Positions 1 to 9,468 of a DNA stretch of 64,000 nt are shown piece after piece. The DNA comes from Elusimicrobiota bacterium (GTDB lineage: Bacteria > Elusimicrobiota > Elusimicrobia > UBA1565 > UBA9628): positions 2,342,908 through 2,406,907 of the forward strand of contig CP096137.1 in assembly GCA_023213235.1 (NCBI GenBank), read 5' to 3'. A model generated the notes under the pieces. It was not told the DNA's origin and searched no databases. It saw only the letters and a program-made list of their open reading frames with translations. The position numbers and the translations under genes are program-made. The first letter of the stretch is position 1, and each line of letters opens with the position of its first letter.

Positions 1-352
1 GGCGCGAGTCGGAGCTGGCCTTGATCATGTAGTCCTGCGCGCCGAGGCGCATCGCCTCGAGGCCGGAGGACTCGTCGCCCTGGTTCGTCGCGACGAGCAC
101 GGGCATGTCGGGCGCGGCGGCGAGCACGGCGCGCGCCGAGTCGAGTCCGTCGGCGTCCGGCAGCCCGAGGTCGACGAGCGCCGCGTCGTACCTGGAAGCC
201 GCGAGCTTCTGCAGGCCCTCGGCCAGGCGCGACGCGACGTCGATCTCGAAGAAAAGTCTCATGCCGTCCGGCTCGGCGAGGCAGAGGCGGACCATAGTCG
301 CGTAGTCCTCGTCGTCCTCGATCATGAGGAGGCGAATCGGCTTGTCTCCCAT
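1..352 (-). CDS. response regulator receiver protein (3' end outside window)
   Basis: Receiver domain of a two-component response regulator. The left window edge cuts it, so only the first 117 residues are visible. The acidic pocket is E12/D13, the phosphoacceptor is D61 in the VDLGLPDADG stretch, T89 follows strand 4, and K111 sits where the conserved lysine belongs. No output domain is visible; one may lie beyond the edge, or this may be a stand-alone receiver like the one at 18151. The ATG lies 6 nt after a TACACT box, so the message is probably leaderless. No sensor kinase is in the window. Confidence 0.88.
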   Translation of the reverse strand, partial: MGDKPIRLLMIEDDEDYATMVRLCLAEPDGMRLFFEIDVASRLAEGLQKLAASRYDAALVDLGLPDADGLDSARAVLAAAPDMPVLVATNQGDESSGLEAMRLGAQDYMIKASSDSR

Positions 353-358
353 GCGATC

Positions 359-364
359 AGTGTA
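359..364 (-). promoter_or_regulatory. -10 box of the response regulator
   Basis: TACACT on the minus strand, followed by 6 nt and then the ATG at 352. Confidence 0.55.
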
Positions 365-432
365 GTGTCCCGGCGGCAGGAGGGCCAGTAAAGGATTTCT
401 TAAATCCTCGTCGTAAAACCGTCACGTTGAAA

Positions 433-507
433 AGGGTCAGACCTTACACGTTTCACTTTCCACCGGGTTCGCCGGAGAGGGAAAGTGAAACGTGTAGGTC
501 TGACCCT
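433..507. repeat. long inverted repeat A at the stop codon of the enoyl-CoA hydratase
   Basis: Two 28-29 bp arms (433-461 and 480-507) match perfectly except for one extra base. They enclose an 18 nt loop that can itself fold (CCGG-GTTCG-CCGG). On the minus strand the element begins TAGGGTCAGACC, where TAG is the restored stop codon of the hydratase. There is no U-tract, so it is not a classical terminator. It is related in form to the elements at 31250 and 51942. Confidence 0.85.
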
Positions 508-1272
508 AGAAGCGGGGGCGCGGCGGGCGCGGACGGCGGCGACGCCTTCGGCGAGGTCGGGGCCCTTGAAGGTCTCGGCCTGGCCCTTGGCCTCGTGCAG
601 AAGCCAGGGTTCGAGGTTCTCTCCCAGGCGCGTCTCGGCCTTGAGCAGGCGCAGGCTCGCGGCGGAGCCGGAGGCGACGCGCCCCGCGAGCTCCGCGCAG
701 ACCTCGTCGAGCTCGGCGGGGCTGGCGGCCCGGGCGCAGGCGCCGCCCCAAGCATGCAGGTCGCGTCCCGTGAACAGGCGGCCCGTGAACAGAAGTTCGC
801 GCGCGCGCGCGTCGCCGAGCGCGGCCCGGGCGAGCGGCCAGGCGGCCATGCCCGGGTTGAGCCCGAGGCGCACGAAATTGAACCCGAGCTTGGCCTCGTC
901 GGCGACGGCGCGCAGGTCGCAGGCCAGCGCCAGGCACAGGCCGGCGCCGACGGCCGTGCCGTGGACCTTGGCGATCGTGGCCTGAGGCAGGTCGCGCACT
1001 GAGAGGAAAGAGCGGTAGAAGCGGCGCATGAGGGGCGCCAGCGTCGCTTTCGGGCGGCCCATGTTCTTCTCGATGAAGGCGAGGTCGCCGCCCGCGGAGA
1101 ACGCGGCGCCGGCGCCCTCGAGGACCACGACGCGGGACTTCTCTTTCGCCGCGCGGCGGACGGCGGCCGCGAAGTCGGCGGCCATCGCCTCGGACATGGC
1201 GTTGAGCGCCTCGGGGCGTTCCAGGCGCAAGGTCGTGACGAGGCGGTCGGTGCGCAGGCTCACGAGGCTCAT
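506..1272 (-). CDS. enoyl-CoA hydratase/isomerase (crotonase family), frameshifted in sequence
   Basis: Crotonase-fold enzyme, probably hydrating or isomerising an enoyl-CoA in fatty-acid or amino-acid breakdown. The first oxyanion-hole segment is SAGGDL (about 59-64) and the second is GTAVGAG (about 105-111). The following LGLNPGMA replaces the glutamate-bearing loop of classical hydratases, so the exact reaction is uncertain. As written, the frame runs on through the downstream inverted repeat to 400 and gains a basic tail of about 35 residues. Adding one G to the run at 514-518 gives the family-typical ending RRAPRF and a TAG at 506-508, for 255 residues. I take that as the real end. The start is ATG at 1272. 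Confidence 0.85.
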
Positions 1273-1291
1273 GGGCCGATTATACAACTGG

Positions 1292-1297
1292 TAGAAT
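1292..1297 (+). promoter_or_regulatory. -10 box of the first GT9 gene
   Basis: TAGAAT, then 6 nt, then the GTG start at 1304. It supports GTG as the start, because the nearby ATG at 1296 opens only three codons. Confidence 0.55.
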
Positions 1298-1303
1298 GCC
1301 CGC

Positions 1304-2346
1304 GTGAGCCTCAAGGATCTCGGCAAACGCCTGGAATGGGAGGGGAAGGCCGCCCTGCGCGGGACCTTGCTGCGCCTGCTGCCCAAGCCGAGGCGCCCGG
1401 ACGCGCCGCCGGATCCCGCGAAGGTGCGCCGCATCCTCGCCGTGCGCCACGACGCGCGCCTGGGAAACCTCCTGCTGCTGACGCCGTCGCTGAGCCTGCT
1501 CAAGAAGGCCTTTCCCGCGGCGCGCGTCGACGTCCTGCTCGCGGACCGCTACGGCGACGCGCTCGCCAGCAACCCGGACGTCGACCGCGTTCTGACGGCG
1601 CGGTCCCTGCCGGGTCTGCGCTTCGGCGGCTACGACCTCGCCTTCGATTTCTCGCCGCACCACGCGTTCTCGCTGTCGAGCGCGACGTGGACGGCGCTCT
1701 CGGGCGCGCCGCGGCGGATCGGCTTCGATCGCGGGGACGCGGCCAAGTTCCTGGGAGACCTCGTCCCCGTCCCCGCCGCGCAGGCCCACGAGACCGAAAA
1801 CCTGGCGGCGCTCGTGCGGCACGCGGCGCCCGCGCTCAAGGCCGCGACGCCGAATACCTCGTGGCATTTCGCCGGCGGGGAAAGGAGGAAGGCGCGCGCG
1901 CCTGGAGTTCGTGGGGGCTCGACGGGACCTCGGTCGCGCTGTTCCTCGGCGCGCGGGCCGAGAAGCGCCTCGATCCCTCCTGGTTCCTCGACTTGGGGTC
2001 GCGCTTGGTGAAGGCGGGACGCAAGGCCGTGCTGACGGGCGGGCCCGCCGAGCGCGAGCTGCTGCGCGGACGGGCGATCCCGGAAGGAGTCGTCGTCGCG
2101 CCCGAGCTTCCGCTGCGCGCGTTCGCCGCCGCCGTGTCGCACGCGCGCGCGGTGCTGACGGCCGACACCGGCCCGATGCACCTCGCCGTCGCCCTCGGCG
2201 TGCCGACTCTCCAGCTCTTCGGCCACACCGAGCCGTGGCGCTTCGGCTACGAGCGCCCGCCGCACCTCGTGCTCGAGACGCCGGGACGCCACCCCGAGCC
2301 CGACGAGGCCTGGGTCGCGCTGTCGGCCCTGCTCAGTAGGGGCTGA
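1304..2346 (+). CDS. glycosyltransferase family 9 (heptosyltransferase-like), frameshifted in sequence
   Basis: GT9 enzyme of the ADP-heptose:LPS heptosyltransferase type, expected to add a sugar to the lipopolysaccharide core at the inner membrane. The N-terminal Rossmann part has the RHDARLGNLLLLTPS motif near residue 50. The C-terminal nucleotide-sugar site is TADTGPMHLAVALGVPTLQLFG. The frame breaks at the G run 1877-1880; one added G restores 347 residues, normal for the family. It converges on, and overlaps by 14 bp, a second GT9 gene on the other strand. The two are likely involved in core or surface glycan assembly. The acceptor sugar cannot be told from sequence. Confidence 0.85.
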
Positions 2347-3314
2347 GCCGGCGCACGTGCTCGAGGAGCGCGGCGCGCGCCTCCTCGACGGTCGTCTCGC
2401 GGCAGGACTCCCACTCGGGGCAGACGACGCCGCCGTGCCGCGCGCCGCGCGGCCGCCAGACGGCCTGCGTATAGCCCGCGTAGAAGCCGAACGTGGGCAC
2501 GCCGAGCGCCGCGGCGAGGTGGGTCGTGCCCGTGATGTTGCAGACGAAGAGGTTCATGCGCTTGAGCATGGCGCCCGTGACGCCGAGGCGCGCCTCCGGC
2601 AGGATCGGAACCGGGCGCTTGAGCTTGGCCGTGATCGCCTCGACTTTCGCCCGCTCGCCGGGGCCGCCCATGAAGAAGAGCTTGAGACGCGCGTCGTCGA
2701 GCAGCGAATCGGCGAGCTCCGCGAACTTCTCCTCGGGCCAGCGGAACGAGAAGCGGTCGAAGTTCCCGGGATGGATGACGACGCGGAAGGCTCCGCCGCC
2801 GGACGCCGGCAACGACGAGAGCAGGCGGTCGCCGTCGTCGAGGTCCCCGGCGGCAGGCGCAGTTCGGGGTCCTGGTCGTACGGCGCGTCGAACGCCGCGG
2901 CCAGGCGCGCGTAGCGGTCCCACATGTGCTCGCGCTCGGCGGGGGCCGGCAGGACCTCGGTGAACACGCCGGCGGCGCGCGGTCCCTTGTCGAAGGCGAG
3001 CTTGCGCGGCGCTCTCACCGCGCGCGCGATCAAGGTCGAGGTCTTCGAGTAGGAGGAGTTGAGGTCGACGAGCGCGTCGCACGGCTCGCGGAGGAGGTTC
3101 CAGGCCAGGCCCAGGTGGGAGCCCAGGCGGGCGGGCTTGTCGAGCACGGCCCATTCGTCGACGAAAGGGATCAGGGGAAGCACCTGCACGCTGCGCCAGC
3201 CCACGATGAGGCGGATGCGGGCCTTGGGGTATCGGCGGCGCAGGGCCCGGAGCAGGGGGTCGCGACGATCACGTCCCCGACGCGGCCGATGTAGAGGGCG
3301 GTGATCCGTTCCAC
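2333..3314 (-). CDS. glycosyltransferase family 9 (heptosyltransferase-like), two frameshifts in sequence
   Basis: Second GT9 heptosyltransferase-like protein, 327 residues after repair. It opens with ERITALYIGRVGDVIVATP, the family's N-terminal dinucleotide-fold signature, and ends with the donor-binding segment NITGTTHLAAALGVPTFGF. The frame breaks in runs at 3255-3259 and 2845-2848; one added base in each joins the three pieces without loss. The start is GTG at 3314, 6 nt after TATAAT. A competing ATG six bases upstream opens another frame. It is divergent from the HGSNAT-like gene, with about 85 bp between them holding both promoters. Confidence 0.85.
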
Positions 3315-3320
3315 GAAGGC

Positions 3321-3326
3321 ATTATA
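3321..3326 (-). promoter_or_regulatory. -10 box of the second GT9 gene
   Basis: A perfect TATAAT on the minus strand, 6 nt before the GTG at 3314. Confidence 0.6.
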
Positions 3327-3384
3327 GCAAGCGCCGTCGCAGGACCGTGACGGACCGGGCCTTGCCGGGGTCCTGGCGCGCCCG

Positions 3385-3390
3385 TATACT
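3385..3390 (+). promoter_or_regulatory. -10 box of the HGSNAT-like gene
   Basis: TATACT, 8 nt before the GTG at 3399, in the divergent intergenic region. Confidence 0.5.
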
Positions 3391-3398
3391 GCGAAACA

Positions 3399-4436
3399 GT
3401 GGGCACGACCCGTCTGCGTTCTCTCGACGTGTTCCGCGGCCTGACCGTCGCGGCGATGGTGCTCGTCAACTCGCCGGGCTCCGACGAGGTGTACGCGCCC
3501 CTGCGCCACTCCGTCTGGAGCGGCTGGACGCCGACCGACCTCATCTTCCCGTCCTTCCTGGTGATCCTCGGCGTCTCCGCCGCGTTCTCCGACCGCGCGC
3601 GGCGGGCGCGCGGAGAGCGCCCCGGGGAGCACGCGCGCCGGGCGCTGCTGCGCGCCGCCTTCCTGTTCGGCCTGGGGGTGATCGAGAACTGGTTCGAGTT
3701 CAGCTCCCACGGCGCCGTGCGCCTGCCCGGGGTCCTGCAGCGCATCGCGCTGTGCGCGCTCGGCGTCGAGGCCTTCCTCGCGCTGGGGCGGCCGCGGCTC
3801 GAGGCCGCGGGGGCGGCCGCGCTGCTGCTCGGCTACTGGGCGCTCCTGGGAGGCGACGTCACGCCCGGCGGGAACTTCGCCTACGCCCTCGACCGGCGCC
3901 TGCTCGGGCCGCACCTGCTCGACGACCGGTGGGGCGATCCCGAGGGTCTGCTGTCGACCTTGCCCGCGCTCGCGACCTGCCTGATCGGCGTGCTCGCCGG
4001 CCGCGCCCTTTGCGCCGCCGGGCCGGCGCTTGCGCGGCGGCTCGGCGAGGCGGGCCTCGGGCTCGCGGCGGCCGGCTCGCTGTGGAGCCTCGCGTTTCCG
4101 CTCAACAAGCACCTCTGGACGAGCTCGTTCGCGCTGTTCTCCGGAGGCCTGGCGCTCGCGGGGCTCGCCGCCTGCCTGCGCCTCGTCGAGGGACGGCCCG
4201 CGCGCTGGGCGGCTCCGTTCGAGGCGCTCGGCCGGGGAGCCCTGGCCGCGTACGTGCTCGCGGGAGCGGGCTACGGGATCCTGGAGTTCCTGGACCTCAA
4301 GCGGCCTCTCAACGGCCTCTTCGAACCCTTCATGAGCCAGCGCGGCGCGTCCGCGCTGTTCGCGCTCGCCTACACGGCGGCCTGCGCGGCCGCCGCCTCA
4401 CTCGTAGCGCAGCGCCTCGATCGGCGACAGCAATGA
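3399..4436 (+). CDS. HGSNAT/NagX-like membrane acyltransferase
   Basis: Multi-pass inner-membrane protein (345 residues) of the heparan-alpha-glucosaminide N-acetyltransferase-like family (DUF1624/DUF5009). The diagnostic N-terminal run is RLRSLDVFRGLTVAAMVLVN, followed by a conserved HSVWSGWTPTDLIFPSF segment; the rest is a series of hydrophobic helices. Relatives transfer acyl groups across the membrane to sugars. The placement beside two heptosyltransferase-like genes suggests acylation of a surface glycan, but that is inference. It is convergent with macB, and the 3' ends overlap by 39 bp. Confidence 0.8.
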   Translation: MGTTRLRSLDVFRGLTVAAMVLVNSPGSDEVYAPLRHSVWSGWTPTDLIFPSFLVILGVSAAFSDRARRARGERPGEHARRALLRAAFLFGLGVIENWFEFSSHGAVRLPGVLQRIALCALGVEAFLALGRPRLEAAGAAALLLGYWALLGGDVTPGGNFAYALDRRLLGPHLLDDRWGDPEGLLSTLPALATCLIGVLAGRALCAAGPALARRLGEAGLGLAAAGSLWSLAFPLNKHLWTSSFALFSGGLALAGLAACLRLVEGRPARWAAPFEALGRGALAAYVLAGAGYGILEFLDLKRPLNGLFEPFMSQRGASALFALAYTAACAAAASLVAQRLDRRQQ

Positions 4437-6382
4437 GGCCTTGCGCGCCGGCCAGAAGCCGAACAGGACGCCGGTGCCCGACGAGAAGACGAACGCGAGC
4501 GCGACCGACTGGGGCGTGACGATCGCCGCCCAGCCCGCGAACGCCGACATGCCGAAGGCGATCGCCATGCCGAGCGCGATGCCGATGAGTCCTCCGCACG
4601 TCGACATCGCGACGGCCTCGATGAGGAACTGGATGAGCACCGCGCGGCGCGTGGCGCCGATCGCCTTGCGCAGCCCGATCTCGCGCGTGCGCTCGCTGAC
4701 CGAGACGAGCATGATGTTCATGATGCCGATGCCGCCGACGATGAGGGAAATCGCCGCGACGATCCCCAGCAGCAGAGAGAATATCTTCGAGGTACCCGTC
4801 AGCGCCGCCTGGATCTCCGCCATGTTGCGCAGCGTGAAGTCGTCCTCCTTGTAGTCGGGGAGTCGGTGGCGCTTGCGCATCAGCTGACGCACGGATTCGA
4901 TCACGGCGTCGGTCTGCTCCGGTCCCGCGGTCTCGATCGAGACCGTGCCGAGGAACTGGCGGCCGAGAACGCGCTTCATCGCGGTCTTGAGCGGAATGAC
5001 GATGCGGTCGTCCTGGTCCATGAAGCCGCCCGAGCCTTTGCGCGGCAGAACGCCGATGACGCGGAATTTCACGGAGTTCACGTTGATCGTGCGGCCGACG
5101 GGGTCGTCCTCGCCGAACAGGGCGGTCACGACGGTCGGGCCGAGCAGGGCGACGCGCGCCATGTCCTCGTTCTCCTGCGCGGTGAAAAAGCGTCCGTAGT
5201 AAGCCTGCGCGTTGCGCATGTCGGCGTACTCGGGTTCGGCGCCGGTGAGATTCGTGTTGACGTTCTTGTCGGCGTAGACGGCCTGCACGTTGCCGCTGAC
5301 CTCGCCCGCGGCTCGCACGACGCCGGGGTGCGCGCGCCGGATCGCGGCCACGTCGTCCATCGCGAGGCGGCTGAAGGAGCCCTGCGCGCCGCGCGCGCCC
5401 CGCCGCCGCCGCGCGGCGCCTGGGGAGAGCATGACCAGGTTCGAGCCGAGGCTCGAGAGCTGGGTCTCGACCGACTTCTGCGCGCCCTTGCCGATCGCGA
5501 GCATCGCGATGACCGCGGTCACGCCGATGAGGATGCCCAGCATCGACAGCGCGCTGCGCAGCTTGTTCGCGCGGATCGCCGACAGCGCGGAGCGCACATG
5601 CTCGACGAACTCCTCGCGGCTGAGCTCGCGCGGCGGGGAAGCGAGTCGAGCGAGGCGGCGGGAGCGAGCGCGGCCGCCGCCGTGCCGCCGCCGCCGCGGC
5701 GCTCGGAGTTCAGGACGTCGGAGACGACGAGCCCGTCCTTGATCTTGATGACGCGCTTGGCGTAGGCCGCGATGTCGGGCTCGTGCGTCACCATGACGAC
5801 CGTGATGCCGGAGGCGTTCATGTTCACGAGGCGGCCCAATATCTCCTCGGCCTGGTCGGAGGCGAGATTGCCGGTCGGCTCGTCGGCGAAGATCAGGCGC
5901 GGCTTGTTGACCAGGGCGCGCGCGATCGCGACGCGCTGCTGCTGGCCGCCGGAGAGCTGGTTCGGCGCGTGGTCCATGCGGTCGCCGAGCCCGACTTCGC
6001 GCAGAACCTCGGCGGCGCGGGCGAGGCGGCCCGGTTCCCCCGTGTAGAGCATCGGCAGGCCGGCGTTGTCCTGGGCGCTCGTGCGCGCGAGCAGGTTGAA
6101 CATCTGGAAGACGAAGCCGATCGTGCGCGAGCGCAGCGCGGCGCCCTCGTCGTCGGAGAGTCCCGTGACGTCGTGCCCTAGAAAGCGGTATGAGCCCGTC
6201 GTCGGGCGGTCGAGGAGGCCCAGGATCTGCGTCAGCGTCGACTTGCCGGAGCCCGAGGGGCCCATGATCGCGACGAACTCTCCGGCTTCGATCGTCAGGT
6301 CGATGCCCTTGAGCACGTCGAGCTTGCCGCCGCCCACGAGGTAGGACTTCGTGACGCCGCGCAGCTCGATGAGCGGGGGCAT
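4398..6382 (-). CDS. macB: MacB-type ABC exporter, fused ATPase-permease, frameshifted in sequence
   Basis: Tripartite-efflux ABC transporter with an N-terminal ATPase and a C-terminal permease, as in MacB. ATPase landmarks are Walker [10 protein letters not shown] (41-49), signature LSGGQ (143-147), Walker B LIFADE (163-168) and H200. The permease has one N-terminal helix, a large periplasmic domain and three C-terminal helices; the KAIGATRR coupling segment lies between the second and third. The frame breaks in the G run 5635-5638. With one base added the two halves form a single 661-residue protein, close to E. coli MacB. It starts 2 nt after macA ends. Substrates of the family include macrolides and lipoproteins or peptides. 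Confidence 0.88.
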
Positions 6383-6384
6383 GC

Positions 6385-7420
6385 TCAGTGCGCGGGCGCC
6401 GAGCCCGAGGACGCGGAACCCGAGCGCTGGCGCGGGCGGGGCGCGGCTCCCTGGGTCTGTCCCATGCCGCGGCCGCGGCCGGGCATCGAGGACAGAGGGC
6501 TCGTCTCGGGCGCCTTCTGCGCCACGTAGCCGCCCTGGGACAGGAGAACCTTCTCGCCTTCGGCCAGTCCCTCGACGATCTCGATCTGGTCGTCGCTCTC
6601 GATGCCGGTCTTCACCGCGCGCGTCTCGACGGACTTCCGGTCTTCGGAGGGGATCGTCACGACGCGCTTGCCGCCGGGCCCGTCTTTGACGGCCGCGGCC
6701 GGCACCAGGATCGCGTCCTCCTTGCGGCGGACGAGGAAGCTGACGTTGGCCGTCATCTGCGAGCGGAAGAAGGGGGAACCTTGTCCGGCCGGACCTTGAC
6801 GCCGTAGGTGATCACGTTCGAGACGTTCTTGCCCTCGTACAGGATGTCGAAGACCTTGCCCTCGACGGGCTGGTCCGGATAGGAGTCCAGGCGGATGCGC
6901 GCCTTCTGGCCGAGGACGATCTTGCCGATGTCGGACTCGTCGACGGACGCGTTGACGATCAAGGTGTCGGCGACGGCGTAGAGGACGGTGCCGGCGTCGA
7001 CGGCCTGGCCGACGACGACGTTCTTGAGGATCACCTCTCCCGGAAGCGAGGCGAACACGGCCGTCGGCTTGTAGGCGTCCTCCCATTTCTTGACGGCCTC
7101 CGGCCCCTGGGCGCGAGCGGCGTCGAGGATCGCGGTGCGGTCGTTCGAGCTCATCCAAGCCACGACTTGGCCCGAGGCGACGCGCTGCCCCTCGTCGACG
7201 AGCAGCTTCTCGATGCGGCCGCCGACGGGCGGCTTGATCTCGACGCGGTTCTGGGGGCGACGGAGCCCGTGGCGTCGACCGACTGCGAGATGGGCCCCCT
7301 CACGGCGTCGACCGCGCGGCCGCGTCCCTCGCCGCGCCCGCGGCGCGCGCCGGCCTGCCATTTCCAGACTCCGCCCGCGACGGCGAGGACGGCGACGACG
7401 GCGATGATCACGCGCTTCAT
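6385..7420 (-). CDS. macA: MacA-type periplasmic adaptor (HlyD/RND family), two frameshifts in sequence
   Basis: Membrane-fusion adaptor linking macB to the upstream TolC-like channel. It has an N-terminal membrane anchor (MKRVIIAVVAVLAVAGGVW), a lipoyl half motif VEIKPPVGGRIEKLLVDEGQ, a second lipoyl half near GEVILKNVVVGQ, and a beta-barrel and membrane-proximal region ending in a Gly/Arg/Pro-rich tail. The alpha-hairpin between the lipoyl halves is short. Breaks at 7253-7257 and 6772-6776 are each healed by one base, giving 345 residues. Its ATG follows the tolC stop with no gap (TAAATG), indicating translational coupling. Confidence 0.85.
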
Positions 7421-8667
7421 TTATTCTCCGAGGGCCCTGCCGAGGGCGCGATGCCAGGCCGTCTCCGCGTCCATCGCGTTGCGGCGCGCCGAGAGCGCCG
7501 TGCGCTCCGCCGAGACGCGGTCGGACACGATGCCTTCCCAAATCTCGAACGTCATCAGGCCGGAGCCGTAGCGCACGTCCGCCTCGTCGTTGCGCTGGCG
7601 GGCCGCGGCGAGCAGAGCCTCCTGCACCTTCACCTGATCGTTGGCGTCCGCGAAGTTGGACCAGGCCGTCTCGAGGTCCGACAGCGCCGTCTGCCGCGCG
7701 GCGGAAAGGTCCGACTGGACCCGCTCGTAGCCGAGGCGCGAGGCGCGCGTGTCGAGAAGCGCCTTCGCGGGGCCGCCCCCGAAGAGGCCGTAGCTGAGGC
7801 TCGCGCCCGCGCTCCAGCCGTAGCGGGAGCTCGGGAATTCCGTGGGCCCGGAGCGCGTGCGGCTGTAGGACGCCGACAAGGTCGGCCAGAAGACGGCGTT
7901 GGCCGCGTCGAGCGAGGCCTTCGACGAGCGCACGGACGCCTCGGCGATGGCGACGTCGGTGCGCAGGGGAAGCAGCGCGCGGAAGTCGTCCGGGCGCGGG
8001 GCGGCGGCGCCGAGGCGAAGGCCCCGGTCGCGGCGAACGCCTCGAACTCCTCGCGGCCGAGCCGGCCGGCCATGTCGCGCTGGGAGGTGCGCACGTCGCG
8101 CTCGCCGGCGATCACCGCGTATTCCGCCTGCATGAGCTGGGCGCGGGCGCGCAGCATGTTGCCCTTCGACTCGCGGCCGGCGTCGTAGCGCAGGCCGACG
8201 AGCTCCGAGCCCCGGCGGCGGATTTCGACGATGCGCCGCGAGGCCTCGAGCGAGACCTGGACGAACAGCAGCTCCGAGAACGACTGGCGCAGGCTCGAGC
8301 GCAGCGCGGCCGACTGCGCGCGCAGGGACGCTTCCGCGGCGTTCAGCGAGGCCGAGGCGGAGCGGATCGACGCCGCCGTGCCGGCGCTGAACAAAGTCAC
8401 GCCCGCCGACGCCGAGGCGGAGTACGCGGGCTTGCGCGCCGTGTTCGACTCCGACACCGAGTTCGACAGCGACAGGGAGGGAAGGAACCCGTTGAAGGAG
8501 GAGTAATAGGAGGCGCGGCTCGCGTCCACGCTGAGGCGGCTGGACGCCAGCGAGGGATTTCGGGAGGCCGCGCGCGCGACGGCATCGTCCCAGGTCAAGG
8601 CCGGCTCGGAAGCGCGCGCGGCGGCTCCCGCGAGGAGCAGCGCGGCGGCGCTAAGGCTTCTTCGCAT
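7421..8667 (-). CDS. TolC-like outer-membrane efflux protein, frameshifted in sequence
   Basis: Outer-membrane channel of the OEP/TolC family, presumed partner of the macA-macB genes directly downstream. A signal peptide (MRRSLSAAALLLAGAAARA) is followed by two repeats of coiled-coil and beta segments rich in Ala, Ser and Arg. The second half repeats the first, as in TolC. The frame breaks at 7998-8001; one added base gives 415 residues, within the family range. Its start overlaps the end of the ZraP-like gene by 17 bp. Confidence 0.85.
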
Positions 8668-9040
8668 CCGGCGGCCCTTCCTCCCGCATGCGCCGGTCCC
8701 AGCGCTCGCGCAAGGCGGTGAACTTCGCCTTCTGCGCGTCGTCGAGCAGGGGCTCGATCTCCTTGTCGATGCCGGCGCGCAGGAGGCGGACTCGTTCCGC
8801 TCCCTCGCGCCTCGCCGCGGCGAACTGATCTTTGCGCGAGGCCATGATCGCGCGGATCGCGGAAGTCTGGGCGTCGGTCAGCTTGAGCTCTCGGCGCAGC
8901 TTCTTGAGCGCCTTCTCGGGGTTCGGCCCTTCGCGGCGCATGCGCCGCTGGCCCGCGCGCTCGAGCCGCGAGCCGGCGAATACGCCGAGGAGCAGGCCGC
9001 CGAGCAGGGCGGGCAGGACGAGCCTCCAGCCCCGCGTCAC
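8651..9040 (-). CDS. periplasmic ZraP/Spy/CpxP-like protein
   Basis: A 129-residue membrane-anchored or exported protein with one N-terminal hydrophobic helix (about residues 6-24). An Arg/Lys-rich helical region follows, with the pattern LKLTDAQTSAIRAI and AQKAKFTALRERW, typical of heavy-metal-sensor or chaperone proteins of the ZraP/Spy/CpxP group. These bind misfolded proteins or metals in the periplasm and feed back on envelope-stress regulators. It lies between an anti-sigma gene (GTGA overlap) and tolC, which fits a stress-response role. The start is GTG. Confidence 0.7.
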   Translation of the reverse strand: MTRGWRLVLPALLGGLLLGVFAGSRLERAGQRRMRREGPNPEKALKKLRRELKLTDAQTSAIRAIMASRKDQFAAARREGAERVRLLRAGIDKEIEPLLDDAQKAKFTALRERWDRRMREEGPPDAKKP

Positions 9041-9456
9041 GGCGCCACCTCGAAGACCCCTTCATACGAGGGGAGGGCGCCGCGCCCGTCGGCGACGAGC
9101 TGAGCGTCGAGCGGGAGGTCGAAGCGGTCCGCGGACGGGAGCCACACCGCGGCGACCAGGCCCGCCAGCGCGAGCGCGAAGCCGGGCGCCAGCCAGCGGC
9201 CGGCGAAGCGCTCCCACGGGCTGACGGCGTCGGCCTCGACGCGGCCCATCACGCGGGCGACGAAGGCCTCGGTCGCGCGGGGGTCGGCGGGGGCGGCGGC
9301 CCGGAAAAGGACGGCTCCCAGGCGTCGCAGGCGCGCGGCGTCGGCTCCGCAGTCCGCGCAGGAGGCGGCATGGGCTGAGACGGCGGCGGCCTCGGCCGCG
9401 CCGAGCTCGCCGTCGACCCATTCTCCCAGCAACGTCCTGACTTCCTCGTGTTTCAT
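9037..9456 (-). CDS. anti-sigma factor with zinc-binding (ZAS-type) N-terminus
   Basis: A 139-residue single-pass membrane protein. The cytoplasmic N-terminus has the HxxxCxxC motif H29-C33-C36 of zinc anti-sigma domains. A hydrophobic helix spans about residues 91-107, followed by a short periplasmic tail of about 30 residues. It should hold the ECF sigma factor encoded immediately upstream until an envelope signal arrives. A GGGAG ribosome site precedes the ATG, and the gene starts 12 nt after the sigma gene ends. The short periplasmic part suggests sensing by the membrane segment or by the next gene product. Confidence 0.85.
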   Translation of the reverse strand: MKHEEVRTLLGEWVDGELGAAEAAAVSAHAASCADCGADAARLRRLGAVLFRAAAPADPRATEAFVARVMGRVEADAVSPWERFAGRWLAPGFALALAGLVAAVWLPSADRFDLPLDAQLVADGRGALPSYEGVFEVAP

Positions 9457-9468
9457 GGCTCTCCCTGA

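Noticed and set aside
400..505. C-terminal extension of the enoyl-CoA hydratase through inverted repeat A
   Set aside because: The extra 35 basic residues are encoded by the repeat. One added G in the run at 514-518 gives the family-typical ending at a TAG, so the tail is probably an artefact.
433..507. Classical intrinsic terminator
   Set aside because: The stem is long enough but no T-tract follows on either strand, and the shared sequence with other elements points to a repeat family.
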